A program made the translations under genes and the position numbers. The notes under the pieces are model-generated. The model saw only the letters and a program-made list of their open reading frames with translations, did not search any database and had not been told where the DNA came from. Positions 23,262 through 33,543 of a stretch of 64,000 bases of DNA are shown in pieces. Position 1 is the stretch's first letter; the number at the start of each line of letters is the position of its first letter. This stretch comes from Podospora pseudocomata (lineage: Eukaryota > Ascomycota > Sordariomycetes > Sordariales > Podosporaceae), in assembly GCF_035222375.1 (NCBI RefSeq), contig NW_026946363.1, positions 124,001 to 188,000 of the forward strand, given 5' to 3'.

Positions 23262-25778
23262 TGTAACATGTACAGATATTAATCACTCGGGCTGTCCAAC
23301 AACACACGCAACAACGGCACTAGGCAAATGTCGATATCTCGCAAATCCAACAACAACAAAAGGACGAGGGAGCGGACACAACAGGCCAGCCGTCGATAAA
23401 GAATAGAATGGGATCAACCCAGTGGCGGAATAAAATAAAAAAAGGTTGGTGAATTCGGTTGGCGCTCCTCCTCGATGATGATGATGATGATGACAAGGTT
23501 GAGGACGACAAAGTCTCGAGGTCGCCACACAACAAATCCGCAACTGCTCTCCTCCGATCGATTACCGAGCAACAAACACAAGACGAACCGGATGAACCGT
23601 GAACGTGTAAAGGACTTGTGGGGGGTTGCGTATCAACAAAAAACAGGGGCACCGCCGCCAAGTAATAAAGAATCAAATGTCAAGAAAAAGAAGGGAAAGG
23701 GTGGTGTGGGTTAAGGAACGTGGGTTGAAAGGTCCAGACCAGCAGCAAGAGGGAAGAAGAGAGAAAAAGAGAAACGAAAGATCAAAACTGACGGGACGGG
23801 ACCATTTTGCTGCTGAGCAAAACAAGAGAGAGGGAGAGGGAAAAGAAGCTTTCAGGAGTGAGAGAGGAATTCAACAAGGTGGCATCGAAACTGTTTCGAC
23901 TTTGGACAAGGGGCGCGCGCCATTGGAGAGCCAAGCCAAGACTGTACCTTTTTTTCCCCTGCTGACTCCTGTGTCTTGTTTGCGTAGTATTTGCTTACAA
24001 AAAAGGAGAATACAAGCCCAGGAAGGAGAAGGCCGAGGGGGGAAATACCAAGAAAACATGCTTAAACGCCCCGGCAGCATCATCACGTAGATCACGGACT
24101 GTGGTCGCCAAAAGGGACCCAAAAGGTGGTCATCGGCAGACGTGTTCTGGACCTGACCCCCCTGTCGCTCCCGCAGTTGCGGAACCTTGCGGCTCAAGGC
24201 TGACCCCCTGGCGGTCCCCACGCCGTGAGGGAGCGTGAGACTGACCCCCGACGGTTCCTGTCGGAGGTCGGCCCAGATGAAACAGGCCAATGCCTGAGCG
24301 GCGCAGGGGAGCCTGGCTGCTTTGATGACAAGCACAAAAACCAGCAAGAGCCCCGTCGTCTTTTTTTGAGATGGTCTGATGAGAGGGTGATGCGTCGGGG
24401 AAGGATTCCTATTTCTTCATTGCTGACGACGACAGCGACAGTGATACCTAGTAGCATGATGTTTGGCTAAACTCACCTTGCGGGACTTTCGCAGAGAGCG
24501 AGGTGAACGAAACAGAACCGAACAATATAAATGTACATGCTCGGTAGTTGAGGTCTGAAAAGTCGAGCCTATCGCAATCCATTCAAGTCCGGGGAAGTGT
24601 GATATTGGATGGTCGAGCGCCTCATGAGACCCGGCCTGCCCCAGGTTTTGTGAGGGCTGGCGCATCGAGCCGCATCGGATCGTGTGGCCTGCTTTCTGCG
24701 GCCCGGTGAAGACGTGATCAGAAAAATGTCGGATTGCTGGCCAATGAAGGATATACACAAAGATGTGAAGATAAAGAATGAGATGTCGGAAGTTGATTGT
24801 CGGAAGTTGATTGTCGGCAGTTGAAGTTGTCAAACATCGTTGGATCAATTGGAAGCGGAGCACGTTACGGAAGAACCCACAAAGAACCTCCCGGTGTAAA
24901 CGAATAGCTGTTCCTGGAAATGCGGGCCAGTTGAGATAAGCCCACAGTGTTCCTATCAAATGATGCTGGACTTGAACGACATACCCAGCCTACTCAGGCA
25001 TCCCTTTGAGCTACGACTTAAAGATTTGAGTGCGAAAAGAAGTAGTGAGCTCTTGCTAAGTCAGCGAACCTCTGTAAGTTGATTTGGTCGGCTCTACCTA
25101 CTTTCCCTTGGCGTGACTCTCCGTGGCTCAAAGGGATTCAACCAAGGACACACGATCCCAATGTAATTCATGACGAGATGAATCGTTCCCCTTATCCCTG
25201 ACCCAATCCCACCATATACCCCGCGACATCTCATCGTTAAGGTGAAAAAAATTCAGATTAGCATCTTGCCGACTTCCCCTCAATCTCCAGTTGGAGAACA
25301 GGGCCTTGGCTCTGATCTAATGGCAGATTGCATTAAATGTGGGAGCAAACACCACCAGCAGCCCAATCGGCTCATCTGAATAGGCGCTTTTATTATCGCA
25401 AAGCAGGAGGGGTAAAAGGCAACTTGCCAAAAGAAGCCATTCCCACATCAGAATGATGTAATTAAAGAGCTCTCAGTACCCTATGTGCTTTGCTGCTTGG
25501 CACCAACAACACCTGACAACCCACCTCAACAGCACAATCCACGATAGCATCAATCAATATAAACATAGATACCAATGCCAGTGTACACAACTACTCTGAT
25601 TAAAGTACCCCGACAATGCCGTAAAAGAAGAAGCCACCAGAAACGCCTTTCCAAATGTTATTCTCATCACCTCCCCCCAACCCAAACCACAGTCTAGTCC
25701 ATCAATGTCATATCCTGTCTCTCAAAAGAGCGTGTCATAAAAAACAAAACCACAAACAAAGATCCCCCCCTACCCAAC
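23262..25778. other. 2.5-kb intergenic region
   Basis: The promoter and leader side of the secreted-protein gene and the 3' side of the BRCT gene. A GAT run lies near 23476. The part from about 25190 is AT-richer. On the minus strand near 24963-25015 there is a piece with tRNA-like A- and B-box spacing whose stems do not pair. Open frames such as the one at 24417-24959 (minus) lack family features. No gene can be supported. Confidence 0.45.
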
Positions 25779-28700
25779 TCAACGCCATGATTTAGCCAAT
25801 GGGCTTCCAATCTTTGGCGCAAACTGCAAGCTCTTCCTGCGAGCAGCCATCAATCTCATCAAGACTCTCTCATCCTTTTCCTTGTTAAGCACCCGCTCCC
25901 CGAGCTCGATAAATGTTGCCCTTTTGGGTGGACAGGTGCGCGTGAGCATCTCTTGCCTTTTGCGTTCCTCGTCTTCATCATCGTCACCAGCAACAGATGA
26001 CATGTCTGAGCCAGGGCTGATGTTGGCCACATAGCGAGCAATGGCTTCAGGGGCAGGGGTCTTGGGCACTGGAGTCAACACCACGCCCCAGGTGTCATCA
26101 TCGTCTTCCTTATGCTCCCTGTCGTCCTCCGAGTCGATATCATCAACTGAAATGCGGGGCTCCTCGGGGGTGCGCACCCAAAGGGAGCTGGCACGGCGAC
26201 TGCTGCTCCGGTTGCTGGCCGGGGTTGTGGGAGTAGTTTGGTTGCCGGTGCGAGTAGTCGAGGAGTTGGTCGGCGTAGAGTTGCTGGAGGTACTACCTTT
26301 CACGGGCGCGGGAATGAGCGTGCCGTTCATGTTGGACATGGCGCGCGGCTCCATGCTCTTCCTTCGACGGGCACCACCACGGGGAATAATCTGGGTGTCG
26401 ACGGCGTAGGGACCCTCCTCGAGCCATTCATTCTCACGTTCGCAGCTATTGAGCTTGGTTAGTCTTGGCTCAGAAGGTGAAATATGACAGGTAACAACTC
26501 ACTCCAACACCCAGCTCACTCCAACACACTGCACTACGCCTTCACTTTGGCGAACTTTTTCTAGAGTACGCTTGCCACCATCCTTGTACACCACGTGAGT
26601 GATTCCAACCTTGGAATCCGTGTTGGTGGGATTCCACTTCCACTCCTTGAGGCATCGAGCACCCATTTGCGTGAGCAGCTCAACAAAAATGCCGCTCGCG
26701 TCAGCACCCTCAGTTGTGTGAACATCAACAAAGACGACTGCCCCACGGAGCAGTGCTGGGTTCAGATCCCGTCTCGGGGTGCGAGCAGGGGTCCCCAGGG
26801 TCGACCAGATATCACCCTTCGCCGGAGTGACGGGTGGGACAGACTTGGCCTGTGCCTCTTCTTCATCCTCCATTTCTTCAACAGACTCAGTCTTGGTGGG
26901 CGTATACGAGATAACTGTTGCGCTCCGAGTTACGCGATCTGTGGGTCTTGAAACGGGGAGACGCGAGGCGCTGCCGGCACGCTGAATTGGCTTAGGGCGA
27001 GGGGTAGAGTCGTCGGCCGGCTTGAGAGGCACCTTTGCAACGGTGTGAACTTCTCGTGGGCGCAGGGTACGAGCTGGAGTAACCGGACGGACAGGACTGG
27101 CTGTAGTGGTGGCTCTAGAAGAGATGTTGGGATCCACTGGCAGTTCATTCTCATCTCCGTATTCCTGGCTTGCCTCAGAGATGGTGTCATCATGACTCGA
27201 ATTGCTCATGTTGGCCTCAGCCTGTTCGGGCTCCATGAGGGACATCTCATTTGCTTCAGCTGCGAGGGCGGCATCCTCTTCTGTAGAGATGATGTCTTCG
27301 AGGATAGGAGTCTCAATCTCAGCGCTGGAATCAACCGCCTCCTCGTCAACATCCATGGCATCGGACCGATTGAGCATCTCATTCTCAAAGAAACCATTCT
27401 CGGGCTCCAGACCGGGAGTCGCGAGATCCTCATTTGTAGACGTATTTTCCTCCTCATCTGTTTCGTGTGATACTGATAATGGGGTGTCGGCTTTGCTGTT
27501 TGTCTTCACAGGGCTAGGTCCCGCAGTCCAGCCATTGAGCTGAGAAGCCAAGGGAGTGAATCCAACGCTGTCATCGATACGGACCCTCTTGGCGGTGCTC
27601 CTACCAGACGACATCCTAGGCTGACTGGTCTGAGCACGAGGAGTCCTCAACGAGGAACGACGGCATGGAGTGTTGGGCAGCGCGGTGAAGGCAGACGAGA
27701 ATGGGTTTTGTCGGGTAGGAGCCTCATCCTCAGAGTCTGTGTCCTCGCTCTGGTACGGGTCCAGGTCCTTCTTGCGGAGGCCAAATTGAAATAGGGCAGG
27801 CGCAACCTTGGGAGCAGGCCTAGCCTGCTCCTCAGGTTCCTCAGCATCGGCGCTGTCAACTGCCATTTCCTCACACTGTTCCTCAACTTGCTCATTTTCC
27901 TGCAGGATAGTCTCGGCTGAGTCATCCTCCGCCGCGGCTTCGTCATTCTCTTGTTCGATGAGTTCCACTTCCTCCTCCTCCTCTCCCTCCTCCTCCTCTG
28001 CCTCCTCCTCCTGCTCCTGTTCCTCCTGCTCCACCTGCTCCACCTGCTCCCCAATCTCGTCATCGACCTTGTTCTCGTTGTTCTCAACGACATCGTCGAT
28101 GTGTACTTCCTCGTGCTCCTGCTTCTCTTCCTCTTCTTCCTCGGACAAGCTCGTCTCAAGAGCCAGAACCGGGTCTGCATGTCGGGGCAGAATAGTCGAG
28201 AGACGTCCGGGAAACTCGGGGATTTCTGGTGACACGACTGCGACATCATCTTCTTCCTCTTCGTCTGTGTTGCCCATGATCATGTCACCATCTTCAGCCG
28301 AAAGAGTCCTGGCCTCCTGCTCAGCAGGGACCGGCACAGCTGGCATGGGGCTGGCAAGCAACGTGGGCTTCGGCGCAGGGCTCTTGCATTCTTCCTCCTC
28401 TTCCTTAATCCTCGGCGGGAAGCTCTTGATCGGTGAGACAACCGAGCGTTTAGCTGGGGATGAGAGCAGAGAAAATTTGAAGGGCGAAGGGTTCACCTGG
28501 CTGCCACCGACACTCCCCAAGGCAATGGGAATGGCAAGGGGCTGTCGCTTGGCGGGTGTTTGCAAAAGGCTACACTTGATGGGGGATACCTGACCTTCAG
28601 GCTGGGCTTGAGAGGTAGAGGCTGCAAAAAGACCATCAACGCGTCGCGGAGGGGATTTCATACTTCCTTTCCAGGGTGATGGAGGTAGCCGTTTTGCGGG

Positions 28701-29678
28701 AGTTCCGAGCATGAGGGTGAGTGTGGCATCCGAGGTAGGCATGACCGGCACGTTTTCGTCGTTCTCCGTGGGGTGTCTCCGGTCCAGGGAGGAGGCGAGG
28801 GCCTTGGTGGCGCCCATGACGGGCTTTACGGGTGCCTTTCTGAATCGTCGAACGGGGACCTTCTCGTCCATACCGAGTTCGTCGTCGGATTCCGCGGCCC
28901 GGCTCACGGCGAGCTGGTGGATCTTCTTAGGACTCAATGGAAGTGGCTTATCCTTCGTGGAACTCACTGTATTGGAAACGGCATTTGTCGCTCCTTTGGT
29001 AGCACGGGCGGTTCGGCCGGTGGCAGTAGCTCCCTTGCGAACAGGTTTCTTGTTCAAGGCTCCAGTTGTGCTAGCAGCTTGTGTCGAGCTCCTCGAGGGC
29101 GGCGCAACATTCTCCTTCTCAGGTACCTCGAACTTGACGGTCTTCTTGATCGCTGGTTTAGCGAGGGACTTGGCAGCCGTGCTCGCGGTAGCAGCTGTGG
29201 CAGGGCGGCGGGTCGTTGGCTTCTTTGCGACAGCGGGTTCGGGCTCTGTGGCAGTCTTCTTGGGCTGGGCTGTCCTGGCCGCGGTTTCGGATGCGATGGT
29301 CTCGACAGTCTTCCTTGGCCTTCCCCTAGCCCTTGTTGATGTAGATAGTACTGGCGCTGATGGGGCCTCTGTTGCCTTCTTGGGCCTGCCACGTCCTCGG
29401 GTAGGCTTCACAGCGAGACTTGAAGATGGCTTAGTGGGCTTCTGCTCTTCATGATCTGACTCCTCCTCCTCCTCGTCATCAAACGGGCTCTTCCGCTTGA
29501 GAGATCCTCGCGACGTGGTGGTGTTGAGCGTCGAGGCCGAGGAGGTCGTCAGTGTACCACGGGCCGTCTTCGTCCTGGCCGCAGCAGTCATAATCTTTGT
29601 CGTCTTCGAGGCCGGCTCAACAGCCTTGGCTGCGGCACGCGCCCGAGTGACCCGTTTTGGTGGTGATTGGGGGTCCAT
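25779..29678 (-). CDS. Microcephalin-like BRCT-domain protein with AT-hooks (2 exons, 1280 aa)
   Basis: Exon 1 is 29678-26503 and exon 2 is 26445-25779, joined across a 57-nt intron (GTGAGT..TAG) that falls inside the BRCT domain and restores WVLDCERENEW. The BRCT domain (about residues 970-1080) resembles the first BRCT of microcephalin: RGAVVFVDVHTTEG, MGARC, ITHVVYKDG, GVSWV then C. The N-terminus is basic and has two AT-hook cores (RGRGRPKK and RARGRPRK, about residues 90-125). A long Glu-rich acidic region lies near 550-640. The tail after the BRCT is Ser/Thr-rich and disordered. The composition suggests a nuclear chromatin or DNA-damage/chromosome-condensation protein. The specific role is inferred from family resemblance only. 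Confidence 0.85.
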
Positions 29679-30596
29679 GTTTCGTTGGGTTTTTTGATCG
29701 TGTTTTGCTTTTTAGGGGTATTTGAAGGGAAAAAGAAAACACGAGGTGACGAGATGAAAGGACAGCGCGGAAAGGCCAGAACTAACAGCAATTCCTCATA
29801 ATATCGCTGACTTGCTGTGGTTGGCGATTGACGTGTGGGCGATGACGCTGCTGTTTACGGTGAAACAGCAACGATGGCCAGTGACCGCTCCTTCTTGTTG
29901 AAAGACTTGAATTGTGGGACGCTGTTGCCGCTTGTTGATTTGCGCGACTGCTGTTGCCTAGGAGACGGTGGGGCTACTTGGCGGTGGATCCCTCCCACTC
30001 GGCAGTTTCTCTACAAAGCGGAGAAGGGTTAGGGTTGCATTCATTTCCTGCTCTTCAGGCACAAGGACGTTACCTGCTGCTTTTCAACCGTTGCATGAAT
30101 GATTACAAGGTCATCCATTGCAGAGTCTGATACAAGCTTCACACTCGGAAGCAGTGCTTCCATGAGTTGTTATGGGCAATGAATGTTGTCAGGCGAGTGT
30201 CGGTGTGTGAAGTAAGCTGGAGCAGCCATCAGTCATGGTGCCGTAGATGCCACTGGAGTATCGCATGAATTGACATATTCCATAGCTCATCCATGGCTCA
30301 TCCAAAAAAAAAGAGCATCTCATATGTTTCTTAAGGCAAGATAGTTGATTTTGTGAAGAAAAATGAATTGTTGATTAGGGACGAGATCTGGCAGGAGATT
30401 CTCAGTGCTTTCTTTGGTCAGCCCCACTGCCAAACGTCAGAGTTCAAGCTTCAGGCTTTGTGAATGAGAATTTACATTTCATGTAACGACAACCTTCAAC
30501 CATTAGACCTTGGAATCCTACCCGGCATTCTGACGACAATCAAACACCCACTAAATTTCCGAGAGTTACTAGTTTCATTTGCCCGAAAACAAAGCG
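29679..30596. other. Divergent promoter region of the BRCT and MDM12 genes
   Basis: 918 bp without a gene, between two divergently transcribed genes. It holds a telomere-like motif at 30026-30036. No RNA gene could be recognised. Confidence 0.5.
30026..30036. promoter_or_regulatory. Telobox-like motif (GGGTTAGGGTT)
   Basis: Nearly two telomeric TTAGGG units, 348 bp upstream of the BRCT start and 560 bp upstream of MDM12. Such motifs bind Tbf1/TRF-like factors in fungal promoters; function here is inferred. Confidence 0.35.
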
Positions 30597-32258
30597 ATGT
30601 CCATCGATCTCAATTGGGAAACGGTCACGGGCGGCCCTGATGGACAAGAGCTTGCCGACAGCATCCGCGATTTCATCCACACCAAGTTCCAATCAGTACC
30701 ATTACCGCGTTTCATCAAATCAGTCACTGTGCATGACTTTCAGTTTGGGACGATACCGCCAGAGATTGAGTTGAAGGATATCACCGACCCGTTACCAGAC
30801 TTTTACGAGGAAAATCTTGATTCGGACTTGGCATCAGAGTCTGGCAGCGAGGAGGATGAGGAGGAAATTGCAGATGACCGAAGACGGCGACAGACTGAAG
30901 CGGTGTTAGCTGGCGGTGCTGGGACTCATAATCCCTCAGCTCTCCCACCACATCTCAGTCTTGGTGGTCTCGGAGGTTTGGGTGGTCTTGGTGCCGGTGG
31001 TTCACGCAATGGAGGAGACATAGGGAGCCCCTTTTTACGAGTCAACACGCCCGGTATTCCAGGAGGCACCTCCAACCTCCACTACTTTCACTCCCAATTC
31101 GCCACGGGATTATCAGGCACCCAAACACCACTCGCCGCCGTAGCAGGAGCTCACCATCTCAACAGCGCCGCCTGGCTAGAAGGCCACGGCCACAGCTCCT
31201 CAGCACCAAACCTCCACCAATACGGCGCCCCAGACTTTGGCGGTGTCGACGGGCAATCAACCGCCCCAGCACCCAACCAAGGCCTCCGTCGTCCCCTCCT
31301 CCAACAGCCCCCTTCCACCCACCGCCGCAACCCCTCCCAAAGCTCCATCGATCTCAACCCCTCCCTCGGCCTCACCCCCCCATCCCCTACCGTCCTCTCC
31401 GTCCCCCCCTTCCCCCCTTCCTCAACCGGCGGCCCATCCCCTCCTCCCGGCCTAGCCAACCCCCATCACCCCCATCACCCCCATCACCCCCATCACCACC
31501 ACGCCCACCACGTTCACCCCCTCCTCCGAGAAAAGCACTCCGTCTCCACCCTCGCCGCCTCCGCCGGCCCTCCCTCCCGCCCCCCAACCCGCGACAAAAC
31601 CACCCCCTCTCACCACCCGGACCCAGAAGACGTCCACGCACCCAACACCACCACAACCAACAAACAGCGCAGCACCAGCCCAGCCACCTCCTCCCCTTTG
31701 GCAACCTCAGCCCAGGAACAAGCCGAGGAAGAAGAGGAGGAAGAGAAGCGCAAGCTGAGAGAAAAAAAGGTAGACGACATGCAAGCCGTTTTCCGGATAC
31801 GTTACGCGGGGGATATCAAATTGTTGCTCACGGCGGACATCCTGCTCGACTACCCCATGCCTAGCTTTGTCGGGATTCCCGTCAGGTTGTCCATCACCGG
31901 GCTGACGTTTGATGGGGTGGGGGTGCTGGCGAAGATTAGGAAGAGGGTTCACTTTTGTTTCCTCAGTCCGGAGGACGCGGTCGCTGCTGTTGGGCAGGGG
32001 GAGAATGAAGTTGATGGTGGGGAGGGGGATAAACAAACTGGTTTCAAGTCACCGCCAGGTGGTGGGAATGGGCTGGGGGCGACAAAGCTGGGCGGGTTGC
32101 TGCAGGAGATTAGAGTCGAGAGTGAGATCGGTCAGCGGGAGAGCGGGAAGCAGAGCTTGAAGAATGTAGGCAAGGTGGAGAGGTTTGTGCTGGAGCAGGT
32201 GAGGAGGATATTTGAGGAGGAGTTTGTGTATCCTAGTTATTGGACGTTTTTGGTATGA
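30597..32258 (+). CDS. MDM12: Mdm12, ERMES complex SMP-domain protein (553 aa)
   Basis: Single exon. The ATG at 30597 gives [13 protein letters not shown], the conserved Mdm12 N-terminus; an upstream in-frame TTG was rejected. The SMP lipid-transfer domain is split: the N-terminal half has [20 protein letters not shown] and DPLPDFYEE, and the C-terminal half resumes at [19 protein letters not shown] and runs through the [12 protein letters not shown] end. About 270 residues of Ser/Pro/His low complexity lie between, including an HPHH repeat; filamentous-fungal Mdm12 proteins have such inserts. Mdm12 bridges Mmm1 (ER) and Mdm10/Mdm34 (mitochondria) and moves phospholipids between the organelles. 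It converges with VPS28, only about 80 bp from its stop. Confidence 0.96.
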   Translation: MSIDLNWETVTGGPDGQELADSIRDFIHTKFQSVPLPRFIKSVTVHDFQFGTIPPEIELKDITDPLPDFYEENLDSDLASESGSEEDEEEIADDRRRRQTEAVLAGGAGTHNPSALPPHLSLGGLGGLGGLGAGGSRNGGDIGSPFLRVNTPGIPGGTSNLHYFHSQFATGLSGTQTPLAAVAGAHHLNSAAWLEGHGHSSSAPNLHQYGAPDFGGVDGQSTAPAPNQGLRRPLLQQPPSTHRRNPSQSSIDLNPSLGLTPPSPTVLSVPPFPPSSTGGPSPPPGLANPHHPHHPHHPHHHHAHHVHPLLREKHSVSTLAASAGPPSRPPTRDKTTPSHHPDPEDVHAPNTTTTNKQRSTSPATSSPLATSAQEQAEEEEEEEKRKLREKKVDDMQAVFRIRYAGDIKLLLTADILLDYPMPSFVGIPVRLSITGLTFDGVGVLAKIRKRVHFCFLSPEDAVAAVGQGENEVDGGEGDKQTGFKSPPGGGNGLGATKLGGLLQEIRVESEIGQRESGKQSLKNVGKVERFVLEQVRRIFEEEFVYPSYWTFLV

Positions 32259-32337
32259 TTAATAGGCCTGTCAATGATCAAGATGATTGGAGGTCACCGA
32301 AGCATCGTGGACCTGGATTGATGGAATCTTTCATTCG

Positions 32338-33206
32338 TTAGAGGGTAGCCTTGAAACCCTGATACGCAGAGTTGATGTCCAGCTCCAACTCCCTCGCCTG
32401 GTCCTCGCTCAGCTCTTCCGTAGCCTTCATCTGGTTGAGCGTAATCAGCCACTGGACAATCTTGCCCCTGTTTTCAAAGTCCCTATCCGTCACCTTGTTC
32501 GCAGACTGGATCACATCCGTCAGCAGAGGATGCAACTGGTCCTTTGCCAGCAAGCCCAGCTTCAACGCATCCAAAAACGTGATAAAGTCCTGCGTCGCCT
32601 CCAGAATGAGCTGTCCACTAGGGTTTTTACCACCCGAGTTTTCAGACTTGGAACCATTTCCTCCACCACCGCCGCCGCCTCCGTGGTGTCCAGCAGATGC
32701 GTCCACTGTTGTGGAGGGCATCCCCACGCGAATGCGCTCTGTGGCGCGGGGCACTTCAAGGTCCCATTCTGCTTTGAATTCCTCCAGTCCGACAAAGGCG
32801 CGGGCGACTGCTTCATCGGCGACTAGGGACTTGTATTGTTTGAGAGAGCGCTCGCATATTTCGGTGTAGTCTGCTTCGGGGATGGCGTCCTTGAGGAAGG
32901 CCCTTTCGAGCTCGTCGAGGGTGACTATGATGCTGAAAATTTCGGCGAGGGAGTCTTGAAGGTCGCGCTCAGCGCGGGTGTCGGCTAGTTTCACTTCCTG
33001 GCATCGGAGGCAAAAGTCAGCAGTTGTCGTGTTGATGGTGATGGTGCTCAACAGCAACATGTTGGCAACAGGTGAGGGGCAGATTGGACATCAAGGTGAT
33101 TGCAAGGCACGACAGGACGAACCTCATCGAGATTTATAGTCGCCGAGAGCGTAGAGTTTGGCACGTAGCTGTGCGGTGTCGGCGCATATGGTTGCCTGTT
33201 TAGCAT
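32338..33206 (-). CDS. VPS28: Vps28, ESCRT-I subunit (2 exons, 247 aa)
   Basis: Exon 1 (33206-33123) encodes MLNRQPYAPTPHSYVPNSTL..NLDE. An intron at 32998-33122 (125 nt, donor GTTCGT) joins it in phase 0 to exon 2 (32997-32338), which continues EVKLADTRAERDLQDSLAEI. The N-terminal Vps28 helical domain has ELERAFLKDAI and YTEICERSLKQYK. The C-terminal four-helix domain begins FITFLDALKLGLLAKDQLHP. A Gly-rich linker with eight consecutive Gly separates the two. The length is close to the yeast protein. Vps28 assembles with Vps23 and Vps37 in ESCRT-I for ubiquitin-dependent sorting into multivesicular bodies. The start shares a 337-bp divergent promoter with NOC2. Confidence 0.95.
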
Positions 33207-33543
33207 GGTGAAGGCCTCGCGCTGCAGTTGCGCAAGCGCATCGCGGCACACAAGTACAGCTTGGAGGGGGGATAGATGATGCAACCAGAGCTGACGACGT
33301 TGGGGGAAGCTGTTATCGTCCGATAAGGGGGCAACAAAGGTGGCAGAATCCCAGTCACCGCTCCCGCGCTAGTGACATTCCAAGCTTAGCGCCCCGCCTG
33401 ATAAGAAATCCGATAAGCACCCCGGACAGGAACATCAAAAAAAGTTTGGAGACATGCGACTTCTGAGCCAGCAAATTGTTGAAGGGGTTGTTCGGCAAAG
33501 CCACACCAATTGCCGACTTTTTCCATCACCGTAACTCGCCACG
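33207..33543. promoter_or_regulatory. Divergent promoter between VPS28 and NOC2
   Basis: 337 bp separates the two start codons, so it must contain both promoters. GATAAG-type motifs recur (near 33324, 33400 and 33411), which could be GATA-factor sites by chance. No other feature is seen. Confidence 0.4.

Noticed and set aside
24417-24959. 180-codon minus-strand frame
   Set aside because: No family resemblance, no splice support and irregular composition.
24963-25015. tRNA-like sequence on the minus strand
   Set aside because: A- and B-box-like words are present, but neither the acceptor stem nor the T-stem pairs.
27808-28593. Ser-rich frame antisense to the BRCT gene
   Set aside because: Mirror of the Glu-rich belt (GAG/GAA read as CTC/TTC-type codons); no independent signal.
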